From: Saprospiraceae bacterium
GTDB taxonomy: Bacteria > Bacteroidota > Bacteroidia > Chitinophagales > Saprospiraceae
Assembly: GCA_013360405.1 (NCBI GenBank)
Contig: JABWBR010000041.1
Span: 1 to 42,443 of the forward strand
DNA: 42,443 nt
Direction of reading: 5' to 3'
The position numbers and the translations under genes are program-made. The notes below the pieces were generated by a model. The model saw only the letters and a list, made by a program, of their open reading frames with translations. It did no database searches and was not told the origin of the DNA. Of this stretch, positions 32,675 through 40,679 are shown in pieces (the first letter of the stretch is position 1; each line of letters opens with the position of its first letter).

Positions 32675-33949
32675 TCACACCAACCTGATCCTCCCCGTTA
32701 GCAAGCTCTGCATCATACCTTGTTTGATTACGCGGTATTTGGCAAGCTTGTTTTCTAAAGCTTCTATTTCTGCATCCATGTCGCTCAGGATTTGGGCGAT
32801 GGCGGTTTGCTCTTCTTTATTAGGGGGGAAAATAACAACTAAGGAATTTATAGTTGAGAAATTTATTGCAGGCATTGTTGATGAACCTGAGATTAAAAGA
32901 ATTTTGTCTTGGATAAGTGTTAAATAATGAAAATAAAAATTATTGCTTATGTTTTTTTTAGTTAACAACCGAAATAAGTTATTCGCTATAACACCCTCAA
33001 AACCATATCCTAGCAAGCCCGGTGAACCATACCGAACCATAAATAAATCGTCTTTAATGATATGATGCGAAATACCTGGATCATCAATATACCTATTTGG
33101 CTCAGCTGGATTAGTAATATCTATTATCCTGATAAATCGTAATCTGCCTTTGGCTTCAACTGTATATTGTTTCTCTACTGGACATTGCACTCCTTGTTTA
33201 AAATGAAATAGATTTCCAATTGGAGTAACCTCCCAATCCCCCGGTATCAACCCCAATTCAGTCTGTTTATAACCCTTCTTCACTCCTCCCTTCTCATCAA
33301 ACCCCGCCAGCCGCCTTTTCCCCGTCAGCAACTCCTGCATAGCGCCCTGTTTGATCAGGCGTTTTTTGGCGATGAGTTTTTCAAGGGAGGCTATTAATTC
33401 ATCGGTGTCAGATAGGGCGGTGGCGATGGCGGTTTGCTCGGGCTTGGGAGGGAGGGGGATTAAGATTTGTTTTAGATTATTTGCATAAATGTGGACGACA
33501 GCATCGCCTTGAGCGGCTTGCATTTTTTGTTTTACAATAATGTGAAAATTAAGCAAATATCCAAAGAAAACAGAACTGACATTTTCTGTTGGGGAGAGAA
33601 TAATAATATCTCCACCAGCATAGGCCTCACAATCATCAACAAAAGCAACACATTTTCCAATTTCTTCAGCTGTTTCACCTGAACCCGCAAATAGCAACTC
33701 ACCTTTTTTTAATTTTTTACTTTCATTCGCAACCTCGTCAGAAATAAAAGAATAGAAATTTTTAATGATATTATGGTGTGTTGTATATATCTCACCATAA
33801 CGAATTGCAGGCAAGCCAGATGCAACTACCTGATCTTTTCTGATACCTTTCCCTTTATTAAAATTACCAATTTTAGAAAGTTGATGAACCTCCCACTCCT
33901 CCGGCACCACCCCAATATCCGTTTGTTTATACCCTTTTTTCAATTCCAT
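32675..33949 (-). CDS. hsdS: Type I restriction-modification specificity subunit
   Basis: A 424-residue S subunit with two target-recognition domains (about 1-170 and 225-380). Each is introduced by the same motif, KKGYKQTDIGVVPEEWEV and KKGYKQTELGLIPGDWEV, and followed by similar coiled-coil conserved regions, with KRLIKQGAMQELLTGKRRL and YRVIKQGMMQSLLTGRIRL. These two halves define a bipartite DNA target, whose sequence cannot be told. The start at 33949 is the first Met of the first motif and overlaps the hsdM stop by ten bases; the longer open frame to 34126 lies within hsdM. Repeated halves allow exchange of recognition domains. It ends eight bases before the cassette's last gene. Confidence 0.94.
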   Translation of the reverse strand: MELKKGYKQTDIGVVPEEWEVHQLSKIGNFNKGKGIRKDQVVASGLPAIRYGEIYTTHHNIIKNFYSFISDEVANESKKLKKGELLFAGSGETAEEIGKCVAFVDDCEAYAGGDIIILSPTENVSSVFFGYLLNFHIIVKQKMQAAQGDAVVHIYANNLKQILIPLPPKPEQTAIATALSDTDELIASLEKLIAKKRLIKQGAMQELLTGKRRLAGFDEKGGVKKGYKQTELGLIPGDWEVTPIGNLFHFKQGVQCPVEKQYTVEAKGRLRFIRIIDITNPAEPNRYIDDPGISHHIIKDDLFMVRYGSPGLLGYGFEGVIANNLFRLLTKKNISNNFYFHYLTLIQDKILLISGSSTMPAINFSTINSLVVIFPPNKEEQTAIAQILSDMDAEIEALENKLAKYRVIKQGMMQSLLTGRIRLV

Positions 33950-36372
33950 GTGAAGCCCATTTTTTGGAGGTGAGCATGTACTTTTTCTTCCAACTGCGAT
34001 ACCGTTTCCGACAATTCCGGCAGGGGGGCCTCGTAGCGTTCCGCCAATTGTTTGATGCGGTTGGCTAAGCGGTGGCTGATGCGTTCTATTTCCCCGTTGA
34101 TTTGTCTGGAAACTTCTGCCAGCCATTTTTGCATGATCACGATATGCCGTATCTCCTGCTCGGTGAGCAGGGCGTATTTGCGCTCTACGGCGGTTTCCAG
34201 TGCTTTTTGCGCGGTTTTGATTTCGGCATGGAGGCGCGTTTCTTCCTCCAGCAAGTCGAGATATTGGTTCAGTACAGCCAGCTCCTCGCGGTTATCGGCA
34301 TGGGCTTTACCCAAAGCTTTAATCCGGGCCTGAACGGTTTTTTTGCTGATCTTGCCGTTATCGTCGGTAGCTTCTGCCAGCAGTCCCTCCTCCGTGCCGT
34401 GTTCTTCTTTGAGCTCCTCCATCCTGGCTATTGCGGCTTCCTTTTGGTTGAGCAGGGTATTGATGTCTGCCTGTTCGGCGGCAAAAGCCGTTTCAATCAG
34501 CAGGCCTGGGGGTATCAGCCGGCCTTCCAGTCCTTCCAATCCTTCCACCTCTTTTGCGCCTTTTTTGCTTTCCTTTTTCAGGCGGCTTACCTCGTTGCCG
34601 GCTTTCCAGCCGTCGGCGGAAAGCTCGTAGAGGTCGTCTTTCATGGTAGCTTCCCAATACGACATCAGGTGTTGATAAATGTCGTATTTATCGAGTAGCG
34701 GTTTGTTTGAAAAGGCTGTTAAGAGGTTTTCCGAAACCTGGTGAATGACGGCTTTGGGTTTGCAATTGACCTCCAGCTCGTTTGCAAGCCTGGCGGTAGC
34801 CGTTTTCCAGACCTCGAGCACGGCAGCCATTTGTTGTTGAAGGGCGACAAATTCGGGATGCGCAAAAATCGTATGGCGAATATCCGCCTTGTTTACTTTT
34901 AAGTCCGAATACCCCGCCCGCTTGCCTGCGCCAAAAAGCTGAGCTTTCAGCGAGGGGCAAACCTGCCAAAATTCGTTTAGCGCGTCAATATCTGTGTTGG
35001 GGATACCGCCCAGCAGGTGAGCGGCAATATCCTGTACATCCTCCGCCTCCTGGCTGTCAATATAGCGGGGGATATTGAGGTTAAACTCGTTTTGTTTGAT
35101 CTCATCGAGGGGGACAAGGCGGGAATATTTGGGCAGTTCAATTTGCTTATTAAAGACATCTACAATCTTATGAATATCCTGTTCGCGCAGGCGGTTTTTA
35201 TTGCCGTCTTTGATAAAATCCTTGCCGGCGTCGATCATAAAAACAGCCTGCCGGGTATCGGCCTTTTTTTTATCCAGCACAATAATACAAGCGGGAATAC
35301 CCGTGCCGTAAAAAAGGTTGGCGGGCAATCCGATAATGCCCTTGATATAACCTTTGAGGAGCAGGTTTTTTCTGATCTCCGCTTCGGCGTTGCCCCTGAA
35401 AAGCACGCCATGCGGCAGGATAACCGCGCCTTTGCCCGTTCTTTTCATCGAGCGGACGATATGGAGCAAAAAGGCGTAATCGCCGTTTTTTGCGGGTGGC
35501 ACGCCGAAACCCAGAAAGCGGTCAAAGCGGTCATTGGCGGGGTCTATACCGTTCGTCCAGGCCTTATCGCTAAACGGCGGATTGGCCACCACATAGTCAA
35601 AAGTTTGGAGGCGCGTTTCGTTTTCCAGAAACAGCGGATTGGCAATCGAGTTGCCCTGTTTGATTTCTGCGGTGGGGTTATTGTGCAAAATCATATTCAT
35701 GCGGGCGAGGGAAGCCGTGGCGTTATCCTTCTCCTGTCCGAACAGCGTAACGGCCTGATCTGCCTCGTCGGCCACCTTAAGCAATAGCGACCCGGAGCCA
35801 CAGGCGGGGTCGTAAATCGTAGTAGAGGGGCCGGCGTTATGTGACACGCCGATAATTTTAGCGATTATACGGCTGACCTCTGCGGGCGTATAAAACTGCC
35901 CTTTGCTTTTACCGCTTTCGGTAGCAAAGTGCTTCATCAGGTATTCGTAGGCGTCGCCCAGAATATCGTCGCCGTCGGCGCGGTTTTTGCTAAAGTCGAG
36001 GGCCGGGTTTTCAAAAATGGCGATAAGATTAGACAGGCGATCCACCTTCTCCTTGCCGGAGCCCAGCATCGTATCGTCATTAAAATTGGGCAATTTGGCA
36101 ATGCGGTTGGCGGTGGCTATCGGCTCAATAATCTTTTTGTTGATGTCGTCGCCGATATTGGGTGTGCCTTTCAGGGCTACCATATCCTTAAAGCTTGCGC
36201 CTGCGGGAACGGTTATCGGCGCAAAAGGCTGGCCTGCGTATTTGTCGGAGATGTATTTGATAAACAGCAGCACCAGCACATAATCTTTGTACTGGCTGGC
36301 ATCCATACCGCCTCGAAGTTCGTCACAACTTGCCCAAAGGGTAGAATATAGTTCGCTTTTTTTGATTGCCAT
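33940..36372 (-). CDS. hsdM: Type I restriction-modification methyltransferase, long form
   Basis: A 810-residue N6-adenine methyltransferase that protects the host site together with HsdS. After the HsdM N-terminal domain, the catalytic core shows YDPACGSGSLLL (SAM motif I, 187-198) and VVANPPFSDKAW with NPPF at 264-267. The typical HsdM is about 500-550 residues. Here about 280 extra residues follow, rich in Glu, Lys, Arg and Ala and probably coiled coil (EEETRLHAEIKTAQKALETA; EIERISHRLANRIKQLAERY). They may add to HsdS contact or to complex stability. It overlaps hsdS by ten bases and has a TATATTTG box 54 bases upstream. Confidence 0.94.
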   Translation of the reverse strand: MAIKKSELYSTLWASCDELRGGMDASQYKDYVLVLLFIKYISDKYAGQPFAPITVPAGASFKDMVALKGTPNIGDDINKKIIEPIATANRIAKLPNFNDDTMLGSGKEKVDRLSNLIAIFENPALDFSKNRADGDDILGDAYEYLMKHFATESGKSKGQFYTPAEVSRIIAKIIGVSHNAGPSTTIYDPACGSGSLLLKVADEADQAVTLFGQEKDNATASLARMNMILHNNPTAEIKQGNSIANPLFLENETRLQTFDYVVANPPFSDKAWTNGIDPANDRFDRFLGFGVPPAKNGDYAFLLHIVRSMKRTGKGAVILPHGVLFRGNAEAEIRKNLLLKGYIKGIIGLPANLFYGTGIPACIIVLDKKKADTRQAVFMIDAGKDFIKDGNKNRLREQDIHKIVDVFNKQIELPKYSRLVPLDEIKQNEFNLNIPRYIDSQEAEDVQDIAAHLLGGIPNTDIDALNEFWQVCPSLKAQLFGAGKRAGYSDLKVNKADIRHTIFAHPEFVALQQQMAAVLEVWKTATARLANELEVNCKPKAVIHQVSENLLTAFSNKPLLDKYDIYQHLMSYWEATMKDDLYELSADGWKAGNEVSRLKKESKKGAKEVEGLEGLEGRLIPPGLLIETAFAAEQADINTLLNQKEAAIARMEELKEEHGTEEGLLAEATDDNGKISKKTVQARIKALGKAHADNREELAVLNQYLDLLEEETRLHAEIKTAQKALETAVERKYALLTEQEIRHIVIMQKWLAEVSRQINGEIERISHRLANRIKQLAERYEAPLPELSETVSQLEEKVHAHLQKMGFTWN

Positions 36373-36425
36373 ATTGGGTTTCTTTGTGGTTGTTGGTTGT
36401 ATGGGGTTGGAGGGGGGTAAAGGTT

Positions 36426-36433
36426 CAAATATA
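36426..36433 (-). promoter_or_regulatory. -7 promoter box (TATATTTG) of hsdM-hsdS
   Basis: Read leftward, TATATTTG lies 54 bases before the hsdM start. It suggests that hsdMS has its own promoter inside the 125-base gap behind the DUF262 gene. Confidence 0.5.
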
Positions 36434-36497
36434 AGCTAGCGAGCAAGGGCGCTGCGGATACCGGTACTGGTTTGGAAAAAACTTACCGGATTGATTT

Positions 36498-38210
36498 TCA
36501 TTGTATTTGACTAATTTTCCAAATACTTTTTGCCTGGTCGGCCATCCAACGTTGTGTGTCTACGATTTGTTTGGTGGTCCAAACAGCATACTTTTGGGCG
36601 GTTTTCTTTGTTAAATGGATATTGGCATTGGCCAATACCGGCTGTTTCTCCGCATAAGGTTTATTTTGCAACCCCCTGTTTTGGTCGCTTCGAAGCAGCG
36701 TCATATTACCTAACCTGTATACAAACTGCTCATGTTCTTGATCGGAAAAAGCTTCCCAACCTGTTTCCGGGTGTTCGGGTAGTATGTGTTCAATTGAATA
36801 GAGCTCGCTATCAAAATCGAGCTCCTGCCCGGATAATTGATGTTCAACAGAAAACAAAATATACCTGACAATTCGCTTATTACGCGTTTGAGTGGTTTTC
36901 AATATCTTTTCACTAAAAGCCTGGCTAAATGCGTCGTCGCTTGGATATATATTACGCAGGGCGCGAAGTACATCCTGTATAGTATGTAACTGCCCAGATG
37001 AAATTTGTTCTGCTGCGCTTGTATATATTCTTTCCTGTTCATTGGTTGGTAAATTGCCAATGACATTATACCTGAAAGAAATGACGCTACAGGCTTTCAA
37101 CAGCATTGAAAAATCGGTTTCTGAAAATTTTCGTTTGGCGGCGAGTAGTAAAGGATAGGCCTGTCGCACATTGAACATTTTCATTTCCTCTATATATCTG
37201 CGCTGTTGGTTGTTCCAGAGGCTGTCTTCCGGATTGGACAAAGCTACATACACATCGGCATCTTGCTCCATTTCTCTGACGAGTTCGAATACGCGTTGCC
37301 GGTTGAATATGGTGCCTCTAATGGTTTTGAAAAGTTCACTATGCCTGACAAATTTGTTGGCACTATTCCAGTGTGCTCTCAAAAAATCGGGAAAACTCTC
37401 ACTGCCTAATTTTCCTACCAGGATTTCCCAACGCTCTTCCAATGCATTTAGCTCTAGTTCGTCATTAGCGGATTCGCGATGTACTATAGAAAACAGGTAG
37501 TTTTTTAGCAAATCCGTCGAAGATAGCTTCACCCCTCGGGCATTGAGCGTCTCGAATACTTTATAAGCATTCAACTCGTCTGTAACAGTAATAACGGTGA
37601 AAAATAGCCTATCTGCTAATGTATCCAATAATCCGGCAACTCGGGCTCCTTCGCCCTGAACCCCGTATTCGTTCCATACTTTTTCCTTAAACCAATCAAA
37701 AGCTTTTCTCATGAGATGTTCTGTAGCTTTCAAATTGCGTACAGGTAGTTTCTGTAATGGCACGAGATAATTTTGGTAATAACTATTGTTATTTCGATTA
37801 AGTGTAAGCTTGGAACGAGGTACCAAGGTTACCGGGTCTAAATACCCAATAAAAGTGCCACGTAACTGTTCAAGCCTTCTCTTGTTATTATCAGGCTCAA
37901 TACCATTTTCAATCAGTTTATTGAGTGCAGCCAAGACGGATAGCACAAGAATACTTAGCGTAGTCATTCGTTGTTGGCCGTCAATAATGTCAAAGTTTTT
38001 GTTATCCCGTGATTGTAGCACTAAATATCCCATGTAGTGCGCTGATTCACCTCCTGGTTCCACAACCTGCTGCATATCAGCCCAGAGGTCGTCCCATTCT
38101 TCGTCTGTCCAACTATAGTCGCGCTGAAACCGGGGAACGGAATACAATAACCCGTTACCCATTAACTGACGATAGGTTTGATTTGCCGTATTAAAATTGA
38201 TTGCAGACAT
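36498..38210 (-). CDS. DUF262/DUF1524 (GmrSD-like) nuclease
   Basis: A 570-residue protein with the GmrS-like DUF262 domain at the N-terminus (SVPRFQRDYSWTDEEWDDLW; IIDGQQRMTTLSILVL at 75-90, a ParB-like NTPase fold) and a GmrD-like DUF1524 HNH-type nuclease at the C-terminus (YSIEHILPEHPETGW with His475, then YRLGNMTLLRSDQN with the Asn of the motif, about 500). GmrSD of E. coli cleaves phage DNA with glucosylated hydroxymethylcytosine; many relatives have unknown targets. As a single fused protein it resembles BrxU-like and type IV-like defence nucleases. It precedes hsdM by 125 bases on the same strand and so belongs to the same defence cluster. Confidence 0.9.
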   Translation of the reverse strand: MSAINFNTANQTYRQLMGNGLLYSVPRFQRDYSWTDEEWDDLWADMQQVVEPGGESAHYMGYLVLQSRDNKNFDIIDGQQRMTTLSILVLSVLAALNKLIENGIEPDNNKRRLEQLRGTFIGYLDPVTLVPRSKLTLNRNNNSYYQNYLVPLQKLPVRNLKATEHLMRKAFDWFKEKVWNEYGVQGEGARVAGLLDTLADRLFFTVITVTDELNAYKVFETLNARGVKLSSTDLLKNYLFSIVHRESANDELELNALEERWEILVGKLGSESFPDFLRAHWNSANKFVRHSELFKTIRGTIFNRQRVFELVREMEQDADVYVALSNPEDSLWNNQQRRYIEEMKMFNVRQAYPLLLAAKRKFSETDFSMLLKACSVISFRYNVIGNLPTNEQERIYTSAAEQISSGQLHTIQDVLRALRNIYPSDDAFSQAFSEKILKTTQTRNKRIVRYILFSVEHQLSGQELDFDSELYSIEHILPEHPETGWEAFSDQEHEQFVYRLGNMTLLRSDQNRGLQNKPYAEKQPVLANANIHLTKKTAQKYAVWTTKQIVDTQRWMADQAKSIWKISQIQ

Positions 38211-38495
38211 AGCAACTGTTTAACTAAGCCGTCTTAAAGTTAACAACTACCCCGCTAGTCATGATTTATTATGTGCTGGTTCAAAGTCGTCGTTTTCCCA
38301 CAAAACATAATACGCTTGTACCTTGTGCCGGTTTTGAAAAAAAACAAATTTAACAAAAAAGATCAAAAAGTGGAGCTGTAGGATGACGTATGAGTAACTT
38401 TATATTGAGAAGAAAATGGTGGTATGATTATGAAAGAATTCATCAATCAAGTATTCATCTACGAATTAGCAAACAGAATTTTCAGGATCCCCGCT

Positions 38496-38900
38496 TCACC
38501 AAAACAACCACATCCCCAAACACCCCTTATTCTTTGATATCCACGGGAGGGTATCAGGCGCTGGTTTGTCGCTGGGAGACGCATCGTGTTGCGTCTCTAC
38601 GAGGACGGAATCGGGGTGGGCAAAGTTGGTGGCCAGGTAGGCCAGTTCTTCTTCGGAGATGCCATCGTCCTGCTGTTGTTCCTGCAGGATGGCCTCGTAG
38701 ATCTCCCGGGCGCGGACGGCGTCGGCGGGGTCGACTTTGACTTTTACGCCGCCGATGGCCTGTGATAGCAAGGGGTCGGCGTTGATGGTGATCTCATCCG
38801 CCATGGCGTGTTCGATGCCTTCGTGGCGAAGGCGCGCGACGAGCAGGATGTAGACCGGGTCAGTCGGGTAGGCGAAGGAAGCGATTTGGATATACTGCAT
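38496..38900 (-). CDS. DUF2007-domain protein with repeat-derived tail
   Basis: A 134-residue protein. Residues about 1-70 form the DUF2007 (putative signal-transducing) domain: IQIASFAYPTDPVYILLVARL, then EGIEHAMADEITINADPLLS and QAIGGVKVKVDPADAVRA, with the typical GI-x-DE and GGVKV motifs. Such domains are ferredoxin-like and probably bind ligands or partners. An acidic helix follows (ISEEELAYLATNFA). The last 35 or so residues include VETQHDAS, encoded by a GAGACGCA hairpin that belongs to a dispersed repeat, so the tail was likely created by insertion of the repeat at the former 3' end. Upstream (38211-38495) no gene was seen. Confidence 0.75.
   Translation of the reverse strand: MQYIQIASFAYPTDPVYILLVARLRHEGIEHAMADEITINADPLLSQAIGGVKVKVDPADAVRAREIYEAILQEQQQDDGISEEELAYLATNFAHPDSVLVETQHDASPSDKPAPDTLPWISKNKGCLGMWLFW
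38576..38597. repeat. GAGACGCA hairpin inside the DUF2007 gene
   Basis: GAGACGCA (38576-38583) and TGCGTCTC (38590-38597) are perfect arms around TCGTGT. The same core makes up the 40-base palindrome at 13830-13869. Here it is within an open frame. Confidence 0.7.
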
Positions 38901-38902
38901 AT

Positions 38903-39014
38903 ATGGGACTTTGAGACTTTGGGACTTTGCGACTTTACGAACTTAGAAGCTTCACGTATATTTGTGCCACCATTCAAACCTCGCACAGTCGCACAGTCCT
39001 ACAGTCCTACAAAG
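38903..39014. repeat. 8-base GACTTTGG and CAGTCCTA repeats between two leftward genes
   Basis: Four GACTTTGG-like units (38906-38937) lie upstream of DUF2007. CAGTCGCA, CAGTCCTA and CAGTCCTA (38987-39010) run into the stop codon of the DUF1501 gene. The two series are loosely complementary. Between them is a TATATTTG box pointing right (38957-38964) with no gene behind it. Confidence 0.65.
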
Positions 39015-40647
39015 AAATCTCTCTCTGATAAATCCTTCCGCCATTCTCCAGCCGGTACACGTAATTGCCGGGGGCCAGGTAAAAATCTTGCGGGCGGAGC
39101 CTGTAAATATAGCTGCCGCGTTCGTGGAAAGTATCCACCAGCGTGCGCAGCGCCGAGCCGTTGGGCAGCAGGATAGACAGGCGCAGGGGGCCTCGTTTCT
39201 GGAGGCTGTATTTGATTTGTATCACGCCGGGTTCTTCGGGGTCGGGGTTGTGGCCGAGCAGGGCTATGGGGTCGTTGAGGGGCGCCGGCGACGAAGAGGG
39301 CGGCAGCAGGCCGCCGAGGGGCGAAAAGTCATTGCCCAGCGCCGAGTTGACCACATCGGGATGCACGCAGAGCCAGTTTTCGAGCACCGTGGCGTAGGCA
39401 TCGCGGAAATCGGTTGTATAGATGGGGTCGCCGTAGTTGTCGGTATTCACCAGGTCGGGTTCCTGGCCGATGAAGCCGTTGCCGATACCTTCGCCGAAGA
39501 CCAACATCGGCGAGCTGGTGCCGTGATCGGTGCCCACGCTGCCGTTTTCGTAAATGGTGCGGCCAAACTCAGAGAAAGTCATGGCCAGCACGTTTTGGCT
39601 ATGCCCGGTGGCGCCGAGGTCCTGGTAAAAGGCGGCCACGCTGTCGGCCACCCGCTGCAACAAAACCGGGTGGTTGGTGAGCTGGTTGGCGTGGGTGTCA
39701 AAGCCGTCGATGGTGACCAGGTATACTTTGCTGCCCAGGTTGCCTTTGATGAGGCGGGCTACGATGGCCATTTCTTCCCCGAAATTGCTGTTGGGGTAGG
39801 TAGCCTGGGTTATCGAGTTGTTGTATGCATCGCGGATGCTCTCCGAATAGCGGAACGCGCTGTTGGCCACCGTTCGCACATAAGCCAGTTCGCGATCGGG
39901 GGGAGCCGAGCCCAGGTTGTTGAGGTTGTATAATTGTCCCGACAGGGCGATCTGGTAAAATTCCTGCGGGTTGCTGATGCTGAGTGCCATATTGCCGCTC
40001 AGCGCTCGGAAGATCATATTGGTTTCTACGCCTATTTGCAGTGCCGGCGGCACCACGGGGGGCGCCGAGGCAAAAGCCTGGTAGTCGTTTTCGAGCCAAC
40101 GGCCTATCCAGCCGGTATTTACGATTTCTTCGGAATCGGAAGCGGAGGCCCAGATGTCGCTGGAGCGGAAATGGGAGTAATTGGCGTCGGGGTAACCCAC
40201 GTTGTGGATAACCTTCATGCTCCCGGATTCCCATAACGGCTGCAGTGCGCTCATCTCATTGGGCATGCCGTATTGGTCGCTGAGCGCCCACAATCCGGAT
40301 TCCTGCACGGCAATGGTGGGCCGGATATTGTAGTATTCGTCGTTGCCGCGCAAGATGACCGTATTGAGGCCGTCGTTGCCACCTTTGAGGCGGATGAGCA
40401 CCAGTACGCGGTCGCCGCAGTCCGACAAATTCAGATATTGCAATAATGGGTTGGGCGCAAAGGCGCGCAGGCTGGTACTGCCCAGCATCAAAGAGCTGCC
40501 GAGGGCAGCCAGGCCGGTCAGCCGCAGGAAATCCCTTCTCCCAAAGTTGCGGTGGGCCAATTGGTGCGCTTTTCCCTCTTCGATTGAAGCACCCAGGCGG
40601 CGTTTTACTTTGGGATGCATGCCGGAAGTATGATCATTACCGCTCAT
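39007..40647 (-). CDS. DUF1501 protein with Tat signal and type IX-like C-terminal domain
   Basis: A 546-residue DUF1501 protein, a family related to sulfatase/alkaline-phosphatase folds. It has GNDEYYNIRPTIAV near the start of the core and LVTIDGFDTHANQLTNHPVLL plus TFSEFGRTIYENGSVGTDHG in the middle, where Asp/His residues are likely metal ligands. The N-terminus holds a twin-arginine signal, RRDFLRLTG (37-45), before LAALGSSLMLGSTSLRAFA. The last 70-75 residues form a beta-rich domain ending YRLENGGRIYQREISL, resembling type IX secretion sorting domains. Pairing with DUF1800, 32 bases away, is the standard arrangement; their joint function is unknown. The stop lies in a repeat array. Confidence 0.85.
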   Translation of the reverse strand: MSGNDHTSGMHPKVKRRLGASIEEGKAHQLAHRNFGRRDFLRLTGLAALGSSLMLGSTSLRAFAPNPLLQYLNLSDCGDRVLVLIRLKGGNDGLNTVILRGNDEYYNIRPTIAVQESGLWALSDQYGMPNEMSALQPLWESGSMKVIHNVGYPDANYSHFRSSDIWASASDSEEIVNTGWIGRWLENDYQAFASAPPVVPPALQIGVETNMIFRALSGNMALSISNPQEFYQIALSGQLYNLNNLGSAPPDRELAYVRTVANSAFRYSESIRDAYNNSITQATYPNSNFGEEMAIVARLIKGNLGSKVYLVTIDGFDTHANQLTNHPVLLQRVADSVAAFYQDLGATGHSQNVLAMTFSEFGRTIYENGSVGTDHGTSSPMLVFGEGIGNGFIGQEPDLVNTDNYGDPIYTTDFRDAYATVLENWLCVHPDVVNSALGNDFSPLGGLLPPSSSPAPLNDPIALLGHNPDPEEPGVIQIKYSLQKRGPLRLSILLPNGSALRTLVDTFHERGSYIYRLRPQDFYLAPGNYVYRLENGGRIYQREISL

Positions 40648-40679
40648 AAGCGTTTATTAGTCTGTTTTTTATAAAAAAA

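Noticed and set aside
35017-35787. Open frame of 256 codons opposite hsdM
   Set aside because: Covers the methylase catalytic motifs on the other strand; no protein-like signature of its own.
38390-38740. Open frame of 116 codons on the + strand
   Set aside because: Overlaps the DUF2007 gene in reverse and its product is Arg/Pro/Gly-rich without motifs.
38962-39933. Open frame of 323 codons opposite the DUF1501 gene
   Set aside because: Antisense to a well-recognised family gene, low-complexity Val/Gly/Ala-rich product without motifs.
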